NCBI GenBank assembly: GCA_947365245.1
Contig: CANAWG010000015.1
Location: forward strand, 16,708-80,707
Reading direction: 5' to 3'
DNA: 64,000 bases
From: an uncultured Oscillibacter sp.
Lineage (GTDB): Bacteria; Bacillota; Clostridia; Oscillospirales; Oscillospiraceae
Shown: piece by piece, positions 25,903 to 32,287 of the stretch
How positions within the stretch are numbered: position 1 is the stretch's first letter
Layout: every line of letters begins with the position of its first letter
Translations under genes and position numbers: made by a program
Notes under the pieces: generated by a model
The model's input: only the letters and a program-made list of their open reading frames with translations
Database searches by the model: none
Told to the model about the DNA's origin: nothing

Positions 25903-27324
25903 TCAGCCCAGAACACCAACCATGTTCAGCAGGGCGATTACGATGATGCAGATGATAGAGGCCACGACGCTGGGGAACGTGACGTACTTCAAAGACTGCT
26001 TGGTATCCAGGTTGAAGAACTGGCCCATCACCCAGAAGCCGGAGTTGTTGACGTGGTCCACCATCAGGGTGCCGGCGCCGATGGCCAAAACGGCGGCCAG
26101 GGGGGACAGACCCAGGGCGGGCAGCATGGGCAGGACGATGCCGGCGGCAGTCATGCCGGCGGTGGTCATGGAGCCAACGGCGGTCATCATGATGGCGGCG
26201 ATGGCCCAGGGGATCAGGATGGCGGGGATGGGGCTGTTGCCGATGGCCTCGGACAGAGGCGCCAGGGCGGGAGCGCTCTTCAGAATGGTGCCGAAAGCGC
26301 CGCCCATGGCGGTAATCAGCAGAGGAGACAGGCACACGATGAGTCCGCGGGCCACCCACTTGTTGAGCATGATGTCGCCCAGGCCGGACTTGGCCTCCTC
26401 GGGGAAGTGCTCCTCGTAGGCCTTGAGGACGGCCTTGCGCTGCTTGTAGCCCAGCCACAGGGAGTACAGAACGCCGATGAACAGAGCGATGACCTTGTGG
26501 CCGATGGTGGTGCAGACCTTGTAGACCATGCCCTCGGGATTGGCGTACATGGCGGCAAAGGAGGACAGGGAGATCAGCGCCACGGGCAGCAGCAGGGGCA
26601 GGAACGCCAGGAACGTGTTGGGCAGGGTGTTGTCCTTGATCAGAATATCGTCAATGCGGTCGCCGGTGGTCTCGGACAGGCCCTTGACCATCTCGGGCTT
26701 GGGCTCGATCCACTCCTTCTCCGTCCACTTGCGCAGCAGCAGCCAGGTGCCGAAGAAGCCGATCAGGGCGATCACAATGCCCCAGACGATGGTCATGCCC
26801 AGGTCCGCCTCAAACATCAAAGCAATGGCCAGGATGCCGGGGGTGGGCGGCACCAGGCCGTGGGTCAGGAACAGGCCCAGGCCTGTGAAAGAGGCCATGG
26901 TGGACATGGAGATGTGCTTACGCTTGGAGAGCATGGAGGCGATGGGGGCCGTGAGGACCATGGTGATGTCGCCGAACACGGGGATGGACATGATGAAAGC
27001 GGTCAGGGACGGCGCCAGCTCCATGTTCTTGCCCCGGAAGAGCTTGATGAAGAAGTTGGCGATGGACTTGGCCGCGCCGGTATCCTCGATGGCCATGGAG
27101 ATGATGGCGCCCAGGATGATGGTGATGCCGACACTGCCCAGGGTGCCGCCGAAGCCGCTGCCGATCATATCGGCCGTGCCGGACACGCCGTAGCCCAGGA
27201 CGATGCCCGTGAGCAGGGCCACGCTGAACAGCGCCATAACGGGGTGAACTTTGAGTTTCAGGATCAGCAGCATCAAAATCAGAATAGCCGCCGCCAGAAC
27301 AACTAAGAACATACTTGCAGACAT
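25903..27324 (-). CDS. GntP-family gluconate/organic acid permease
   Basis: This 473-residue membrane protein has about twelve hydrophobic segments and GntP features such as SVALLTGIVLGYG, GLGLFLTHGLVPPTPGILAIA, VGSMTTAGMTAAGIVLPM and AAVLAIGAGTLMVDHVNNSGFWVMGQFFNLD. Members take up gluconate, other aldonates, glycerate or hydroxy acids with protons. Co-transcription with an SDR and the neighbouring dehydratase support a sugar acid. The exact substrate is unknown. Confidence 0.93.
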   Translation of the reverse strand: MSASMFLVVLAAAILILMLLILKLKVHPVMALFSVALLTGIVLGYGVSGTADMIGSGFGGTLGSVGITIILGAIISMAIEDTGAAKSIANFFIKLFRGKNMELAPSLTAFIMSIPVFGDITMVLTAPIASMLSKRKHISMSTMASFTGLGLFLTHGLVPPTPGILAIALMFEADLGMTIVWGIVIALIGFFGTWLLLRKWTEKEWIEPKPEMVKGLSETTGDRIDDILIKDNTLPNTFLAFLPLLLPVALISLSSFAAMYANPEGMVYKVCTTIGHKVIALFIGVLYSLWLGYKQRKAVLKAYEEHFPEEAKSGLGDIMLNKWVARGLIVCLSPLLITAMGGAFGTILKSAPALAPLSEAIGNSPIPAILIPWAIAAIMMTAVGSMTTAGMTAAGIVLPMLPALGLSPLAAVLAIGAGTLMVDHVNNSGFWVMGQFFNLDTKQSLKYVTFPSVVASIICIIVIALLNMVGVLG

Positions 27325-27731
27325 GGTGTATTTCTCCTTTTCTCGTTTCTTTTTTGATTCAGGCTCTGCGCATCCGGTCTCTCGTCAAACGCTCGTCGCT
27401 CCCCCTTTGTTCTTTTAATTCGTTTGATGTACAGCAATATAGAATAATGTAATCATAGTCTGCCGGTGCCGATTTGTCAATATCTTTCGAAAATATCGTA
27501 AGGACTGCCAAAATTGCAGTCCTGTTTTCAAATTATTCACAAATTTTTTGGGAGATTTTTCATATATCTGGAAAATTCCGTTTTTGGATTCCTCCACTTT
27601 TCGGAATTTATTCTTTAATGTAGAACGTTCAAATCCTTTCTCCAAAAGAAAAACCGCGTTTTGAACGCAGCCTCACCACAAGCCTGTTCGCAAAAAAAAA
27701 GGCGGCCTCCCATGTTTTTTTGAATTTCCCC
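27325..27731. other. AT-rich intergenic region between gntP and the SOS-type operon
   Basis: Apart from the gntP promoter, this divergent gap of about 400 bases shows no gene I can support. It is clearly more AT-rich than its surroundings. The 76-residue minus-strand ORF at 27415-27645 crosses the gntP promoter and has no ribosome site. Confidence 0.6.
27434..27480 (-). promoter_or_regulatory. Promoter of gntP-SDR with IclR-site candidate
   Basis: TTGACA (27475-27480), 17 bases, TATGAT (27452-27457) on the minus strand. The sequence GCAATATAGAA at 27434-27444 (plus strand) is the reverse complement of the element at 23978-23988 near the dehydratase promoter, a possible shared operator. Confidence 0.75.
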
Positions 27732-27779
27732 TTGACAGGAACGATTGTTCGATATACAATAAAAATCGAACAAACATTC
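27732..27779 (+). promoter_or_regulatory. Promoter with LexA-box-like operator
   Basis: TTGACA (27732-27737), 17 bases, TACAAT (27755-27760). Inside the spacer is GAACGATTGTTC (27739-27750), the GAAC-N4-GTTC core of Firmicute LexA boxes. A second, one-mismatch copy GAACAAACATTC lies at 27768-27779 just after the -10. This predicts SOS control of the three downstream genes. Confidence 0.75.
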
Positions 27780-27825
27780 CACTTCATTGTCCGTCCCCAT
27801 GGACGGCGTCAAAGGAGGTCTTCTC

Positions 27826-27930
27826 ATGACTGGCTGGACTCTGTTTTTCCTCGTGATCGGCGCGGCGGTGCTCACCGCCCAGCTCTTCCGGGTGATCGAC
27901 GCCATCGAGCACCCCAGACGGACCCGGTGA
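27826..27930 (+). CDS. Small single-pass membrane protein, 34 residues, first gene of SOS-type operon
   Basis: This short ORF is absent from the track. It starts with ATG seven bases after AAAGGAGG and encodes MTGWTLFFLVIGAAVLTAQ followed by LFRVIDAIEHPRRTR. It has one hydrophobic helix and a positively charged tail, so the tail is probably cytoplasmic. It is the first gene behind the LexA-box promoter and ends 9 bases before the radical SAM gene. Small SOS-induced single-TM proteins such as YneA or SidA block division; whether this one does is inference. It could alternatively act as a leader for translational coupling. Confidence 0.65.
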   Translation: MTGWTLFFLVIGAAVLTAQLFRVIDAIEHPRRTR

Positions 27931-27939
27931 TCGGTTTCC

Positions 27940-29202
27940 ATGGATGTTCTGGAAAAGCTGACCATCCTCACCGACGCCGCCAAGTATGACGCCGCCTGCA
28001 CCTCCAGCGGCGGCAGCCGTACGGCCAAACGGGGATACATTGGAAATACCTCCACCTCCCTGGCCGGATGCTGCCACTCGTTCTCCGCCGACGGGCGGTG
28101 CGTCACGCTGCTGAAGGTGCTGATGACCAACCGCTGCGTATACGACTGCAAGTACTGCGTCAACCGCCGCAGCAACGAGACGAGGCGGGCCGCTTTCACC
28201 CCGGAGGAGCTGGCGGATCTGACCATCAATTTCTACCGGCGGAACTATATCGAGGGGCTCTTTCTCTCCTCCGGTGTCTTCCGCAGCCCGGACTACACCA
28301 CGGAACTGATGATCCGCTCCCTGCGTCTTCTGCGGGAGACCTACCGCTTCAACGGCTACATCCACGCCAAGGCCATCCCCGGCACCGCGCCGGAGCTGGT
28401 GGAGCAGCTGGGTTTTCTGGCGGACCGGCTCAGCGTCAACATTGAGCTGCCCTCGGAGGCGGGGCTGCGGGCCCTGGCGCCGGACAAGACCAAACAGGCA
28501 ATTCTGGCCCCCATGCGGCAGATCCAGACCCGGAACAGGCAGAGCAAAGAGGAGCTGGTGAAATACCGCCACGCCCCCAAGTTCGCCCCCGCCGGCCAGA
28601 GCACCCAGCTGATCGTGGGGGCCACGGCGGACAACGACTTTCACATCCTGCGCCTCACCCAGGGGCTCTATGACCGCTACCGGCTCAAGCGGGTGTTCTA
28701 CTCCGCCTACGTGCCAGTGGTGGAGCACGCCCTGTTGCCCGCCAGGGATGTCAAGCCGCCCCTTTTGCGGGAGCACCGGCTGTACCAGGCGGACTGGCTG
28801 CTGCGGTTCTACGGCTTCCGGGCCGAGGAGCTGCTGGACGAGGCCCACCCGGACTTCGATCCCCGGGTGGATCCCAAGTGCAGCTGGGCCCTGGCCCACC
28901 CGGCATTCTTCCCTGTGGAGGTCAACCGGGCGGACTATGAGTCTTTGCTGCGGATCCCCGGCGTGGGCGTCACCTCCGCCAGGCGCATCCTGTCCGCCCG
29001 CAGGACCGGCCCCCTCCACATTGAAAACCTGCCGAAACAGGGGGTGGTGATGAAGCGGGCCCAGTACTTTCTCACCGCCTCCGGCAAAATGGCCGACGGC
29101 CTCCGCTTCACCCAGGACAGCCTCCTGCGGGGGCTGATTGCCGCGGAGCGGCCCCTGCTGCCCCAGCCGCCCATGGAGCAGCTGTCCCTTTTCGCCGTGT
29201 GA
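27940..29202 (+). CDS. Radical SAM DNA modification/repair protein (SplB-related, TIGR03916-like)
   Basis: This 420-residue protein has a radical SAM cluster motif CVYDCKYC (Cys66, Cys70, Cys73). The flanking sequence is typical of the putative DNA modification/repair radical SAM family, with LMTNRCVYDCKYCVNRRSN and FLSSGVFRSPDYT. A helix-hairpin-helix DNA-binding motif IPGVGVTSARRIL lies near residue 340. The last residues, QLSLF at 414-418, match the bacterial sliding-clamp-binding motif. Members of this family are usually paired with a TIGR03915-type partner and a uracil-glycosylase-like domain, and the partner follows here. The reaction is unknown. It is predicted to be SOS-induced. Confidence 0.88.
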   Translation: MDVLEKLTILTDAAKYDAACTSSGGSRTAKRGYIGNTSTSLAGCCHSFSADGRCVTLLKVLMTNRCVYDCKYCVNRRSNETRRAAFTPEELADLTINFYRRNYIEGLFLSSGVFRSPDYTTELMIRSLRLLRETYRFNGYIHAKAIPGTAPELVEQLGFLADRLSVNIELPSEAGLRALAPDKTKQAILAPMRQIQTRNRQSKEELVKYRHAPKFAPAGQSTQLIVGATADNDFHILRLTQGLYDRYRLKRVFYSAYVPVVEHALLPARDVKPPLLREHRLYQADWLLRFYGFRAEELLDEAHPDFDPRVDPKCSWALAHPAFFPVEVNRADYESLLRIPGVGVTSARRILSARRTGPLHIENLPKQGVVMKRAQYFLTASGKMADGLRFTQDSLLRGLIAAERPLLPQPPMEQLSLFAV

Positions 29203-29216
29203 CCGGGAGAACCCAA

Positions 29217-30074
29217 ATGACAGAAATGGTCTACTGCTACGACGGCAGCTTTGAGGGCTTCCTCTGCTGCGTCTTCGAGAGCTACGCCAAAAGAGAAGTC
29301 CTCACCGCTATCTGCTGCGATGAGGACTTTGTTCCAATGCTCTTTGCCAGCCGGTCCATTTTGACCGATCGGGACCAGGCCGGCCGGGTGTACCGAAAGG
29401 TGGTCAAGTGCTCCCCCCACGCGGCGGAGCTGCTGCGCAAGGGATTTCTCACCTGCCTTCCGGACCGGGAGATTCACCTCTACCACCTGATTCAAAAGCT
29501 GCTGCGGGACGGCCCCGGCTTTCTAAGCAACCTCTCCGACCCGGTGCTCTACCCCGTTGCCAAGGCCGTGCGGCACCTGGAGGGCGAGGCCCATCTCCTG
29601 AAAGGGTTCGTCCGCTTCTCCGATCTGGGGGGCGTACTGGGCGGCGAGATCGAGCCGAAAAACCGGGTGCTGCCCATCCTGCGGAGCCACTTCTGCGCCC
29701 GGTATCTGGGCGAGAGGTTCTTCCTCTACGACCGCACCCACCGCGAGGCCCTCTTCTACGCCGCGGGGAAGTCCGTCATCCGCCCGCTGGCGGATTTCCA
29801 GATGGCCCCGCCGGACGAGACGGAGGCCTCCTACCGGCTCCTCTGGAAGCGGTTTTACGACACCGTCGCCATCCGGGAGCGGTACAACCCCAAATGCCGG
29901 CAGACGAATATGCCCAAGCGCTACTGGAACACCATGACCGAGTTCCAGGACGCGTCCTACTTCAAGGCCCGAAGCTCTCCCGCAGCCGTTTCAGCCCCCG
30001 GCGCTCCAGCCGGGATATCTGCACCTGGGACACCCCCAGCACCCGGGCGGTCCGCTCCTGGGTCAGCCCCTTGA
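29217..30074 (+). CDS. TIGR03915/DUF4130-type DNA metabolism partner protein, C-terminally extended
   Basis: The start MTEMVYCYDGSFEGFLCCVFESY is chosen over the upstream GTG because it begins at the family's conserved N-terminus. The family sequence continues through LFYAAGKSVIRPLADFQMAPPDETEASYRLLWKRFYDTVAIRERYNPKCRQTNMPKRYWNTMTEFQ, where homologues normally end. Here about 38 further residues follow, of which the last 33 or so are Pro/Ala/Ser-rich and are read from the antisense strand of sigF. A lost stop codon is the simplest explanation. It works with the preceding radical SAM protein, probably in DNA repair. Confidence 0.85.
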   Translation: MTEMVYCYDGSFEGFLCCVFESYAKREVLTAICCDEDFVPMLFASRSILTDRDQAGRVYRKVVKCSPHAAELLRKGFLTCLPDREIHLYHLIQKLLRDGPGFLSNLSDPVLYPVAKAVRHLEGEAHLLKGFVRFSDLGGVLGGEIEPKNRVLPILRSHFCARYLGERFFLYDRTHREALFYAAGKSVIRPLADFQMAPPDETEASYRLLWKRFYDTVAIRERYNPKCRQTNMPKRYWNTMTEFQDASYFKARSSPAAVSAPGAPAGISAPGTPPAPGRSAPGSAP

Positions 30075-30666
30075 AATACCGCAGCAGAATGGTCATCCGC
30101 TCTTTCTCCGGCAGCTGGTCGATGGCCTCCCGCAGGGCGATGCGCTCCACCATGGCCTCCTCCGGGGCCTCCGTGCCCAGCACGCCCTCCAGCGTCAACC
30201 CGTCGATGGTCTCCTGCTGGAGGGACTCCGGCGCGTCGGTGGCCAGGTCGATCTGGGCGATCTCCTCCGCCGTCAGGCCGGAGGCCTCCGACAGCTCCGA
30301 GAGCACCGGCTCCCTCCCCAGCTCGTGGCGCAGCCGCTCCCGCAGGCCGTAGAGCATCTGGGCCTGTTCCCGCAGACTCCGGCCCACCTTTATCGCGCCG
30401 TCGTCCCGCAGAAACCGCCGGATCTCCCCGGCGATCTTGGGGACGGCGTAGGTGGAAAAGCAGGTGCCGTAGTCGAAGTCGAAGCCTTGGACGGCTTTCA
30501 AAAAACCCAGGCACCCCAGCTGGTAGAGGTCCTCCGGGTCCACGCCCCGACCATAGTACCGCCGCACCACGCTCCAGATCAGGCCGTTGTTCTCGATGAC
30601 CGCCTGCTCACAGGCCTCCCGGTCCCCCTCCTGCGCCGCCCGCAAAAGCTCCAGCGCGGCGCTCAT
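29962..30666 (-). CDS. sigF: Forespore-specific sigma factor SigF
   Basis: This 234-residue sigma-70 protein has regions 2, 3 and 4: ENNGLIWSVVRRYYGRGVDPEDLYQLGCLGFLKAV, FSTYAVPKIAGEIRRFLRDDGAIKVGRSL and ERTARVLGVSQVQISRLERRGLKRLR. It directs early forespore gene expression after asymmetric division. Its start overlaps the spoIIAB stop (ATGA). The last 113 bases overlap the convergent SOS-operon gene, so the two transcripts are antisense at their 3' ends. Confidence 0.95.
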   Translation of the reverse strand: MSAALELLRAAQEGDREACEQAVIENNGLIWSVVRRYYGRGVDPEDLYQLGCLGFLKAVQGFDFDYGTCFSTYAVPKIAGEIRRFLRDDGAIKVGRSLREQAQMLYGLRERLRHELGREPVLSELSEASGLTAEEIAQIDLATDAPESLQQETIDGLTLEGVLGTEAPEEAMVERIALREAIDQLPEKERMTILLRYFKGLTQERTARVLGVSQVQISRLERRGLKRLRESFGP

Positions 30667-31112
30667 TTCGCCGCTTTCAGCCGCGGCGCCAGCCGCTTTT
30701 TCATCACGACGGAGGTGCCCTTTCCGGGCACGGAGCGCACCGCCAGCCTGTCCATAAAGCTCTCCATGATGGTAAAGCCCATGCCGCTGCGCTCCGCACC
30801 GCCGGTGGTGAACATGGGCTGCCGGGCTCTGTCCACATCCGGGATGCCCCGGCCGTGGTCCCGCACCGTGATCTCCAGCGTGTTCTCCGGGCAGACGCGC
30901 ACTTTCACCACCACCTTGCCGATGGAGTCCGGATAGCCGTGGACGATGGCGTTGGTCACCGCCTCGCTGACGGCGGTCTTGATGTCCTCCAGCTCGTTGA
31001 GGGTGGGATCCATCTGAGCCGCGAAGCTGGCCACGGCGGAGCGGGCAAAGGCCTCGTTGCTGCTGCGGCTGGGAAATTCCAGCGTGACCTCATTGGCCGC
31101 TTTTGTCTTCAT
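30663..31112 (-). CDS. spoIIAB: Anti-sigma F factor / serine kinase SpoIIAB
   Basis: The start MKTKAANEVTLEFPS follows AAAGGAGG, giving 149 residues. The GHKL-type ATP-binding motifs are visible: DIKTAVSEAVTNAIVHGY, DHGRGIPDV and ERSGMGFTIMESFMD. It binds and inhibits SigF and phosphorylates SpoIIAA. It is the middle gene of the spoIIA operon. The upstream in-frame extension in the track lies across the spoIIAA end and is not used. Confidence 0.95.
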   Translation of the reverse strand: MKTKAANEVTLEFPSRSSNEAFARSAVASFAAQMDPTLNELEDIKTAVSEAVTNAIVHGYPDSIGKVVVKVRVCPENTLEITVRDHGRGIPDVDRARQPMFTTGGAERSGMGFTIMESFMDRLAVRSVPGKGTSVVMKKRLAPRLKAAK

Positions 31113-31126
31113 TATGTAAACCTCCT

Positions 31127-31432
31127 TTATCGAATCGTCACCAGCCGGCCGATACCGGCGGCGTCCAGGACCCGCCGGGCCTGGGGCGGCACGTTGCACA
31201 CCAGCACGCTGCCGTCCAGCAGCTGCATCCGCTGCTGCGCCCGCAGGATCAGCGCGATGCCGGAGCTGTCCATAAACGTCACGCCGGCCAGATCCAGCAC
31301 CAGTCTGGCGGGCAGGGCCGCGTCCACCGCCAGCTCCAGCTCCCGCAGCGCGTCCCGCACGCCGTGGTGGTCGATCTCCCCGGAGAGCTCCAAAAGCAGC
31401 TTCCGATCCACGCTCTTTGCGTTAATCTCCAT
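31127..31432 (-). CDS. spoIIAA: Anti-anti-sigma factor SpoIIAA
   Basis: This 101-residue STAS-domain protein has the phosphorylation motif VTFMDSSGIAL, with Ser56 aligning to the phosphorylated serine of Bacillus subtilis SpoIIAA. When dephosphorylated by SpoIIE it releases SigF from SpoIIAB. It is the first gene of the operon. Upstream, the minus strand has TCGACA and TATGCT 16 bases apart as a weak promoter candidate and a 12-bp hairpin at about 31,472-31,496; no clear SigH promoter was identified. Confidence 0.95.
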   Translation of the reverse strand: MEINAKSVDRKLLLELSGEIDHHGVRDALRELELAVDAALPARLVLDLAGVTFMDSSGIALILRAQQRMQLLDGSVLVCNVPPQARRVLDAAGIGRLVTIR

Positions 31433-31563
31433 ATCGTTCGCCCCTTTTCGTCTTTCGTATCAAGAAACACCGCAAGGCGCTGCGCCTTACGGTGATGATA
31501 GCATATCCCGCGTTTGCTTTCTGTCGAAACCCTTGGGATTTCTATGGAAATTTCCGTGTTCGC

Positions 31564-32121
31564 TCATTTTCCAGACTTTCCGGGCGGTTTTCGCAGCCGC
31601 AGCTCCACACCCCGCCGCTCCGCCGCCTCATTGCACAGCGCCGCGGCGCGGCCGGCCCGCTCCTTGAGCGGAAGATCGGATGCCTCTTCCGCCAGCCGCA
31701 CCAGGATCTCCCGCAGGTCCTCCAGCTCCAGCAGGTTCGCCGCCAGGGAGAACAGCGTCTTCCGCCTGCCGTCATTGTAACGCTCCAGCAAAGTCCCCAG
31801 GAGCTCGCACCGCTCCCGCTGCTCCGCCTGATAGGCCTCAACGCCGTCCCGTCGGGCCCGCTCCAGGTCCCGCAGGCGGTTGCGGTGGGTGATAAAGCTG
31901 TCGTACGCGTCCTCACGCTCATAGCGGGCGCAGGGGAACTCCCCACACTGAAAGCAGTATTCCACACCGCCGTGATCCAGGCCGCACCGGGCCACGGCGC
32001 AGCTCTGGTTGCCCTCTCCCCCGCCGCAGCCGGGGCAGTATCCGCCCAGGCGCATGGTGCACAGGCCGCAGTTCAGCCCGCAGAGGGAGAGCAGCTGATC
32101 CGATCTCGTAAAGCCTTTCAT
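31564..32121 (-). CDS. DUF3795-domain cysteine-rich protein
   Basis: The start MKGFTRSDQLLSLCGLNCGLC follows GGAG at good spacing. The N-terminal half has the DUF3795 cysteine pattern (CGLNCGLCTMRLGGYCPGCGGG, CAVARCGLDHGGVEYCFQCGEFPC), likely binding metal or an Fe-S cluster. The C-terminal half is helical and charged. The 185-residue length is normal. No function is established for the family. It stands alone between valS and the spoIIA operon. Confidence 0.8.
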   Translation of the reverse strand: MKGFTRSDQLLSLCGLNCGLCTMRLGGYCPGCGGGEGNQSCAVARCGLDHGGVEYCFQCGEFPCARYEREDAYDSFITHRNRLRDLERARRDGVEAYQAEQRERCELLGTLLERYNDGRRKTLFSLAANLLELEDLREILVRLAEEASDLPLKERAGRAAALCNEAAERRGVELRLRKPPGKSGK

Positions 32122-32245
32122 ATAAACTCCAATCGTCTGATTTTCGGAAAGAACACCATGAGAGAAATCTTTCCGCCTCCGAAGCACAACGCCGGGTGAG
32201 AACCGAAGGGCAGTCCGGCTCCCCTCTCTTTCGCTCAGTTCCGCA

Positions 32246-32277
32246 AAGGGCCCCGCCGAAACTCCGGCGGGGCCCTT
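32246..32277 (-). terminator. Terminator after valS
   Basis: A 13-bp stem AAGGGCCCCGCCG/CGGCGGGGCCCTT (32246-32258 and 32265-32277). On the minus strand it is followed by only a short T-tract. Confidence 0.75.
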
Positions 32278-32287
32278 CCACTGCTCT

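Noticed and set aside
27415-27645. 76-residue minus-strand ORF in the AT-rich gap
   Set aside because: It overlaps the gntP promoter, has no ribosome site and no recognisable domain.
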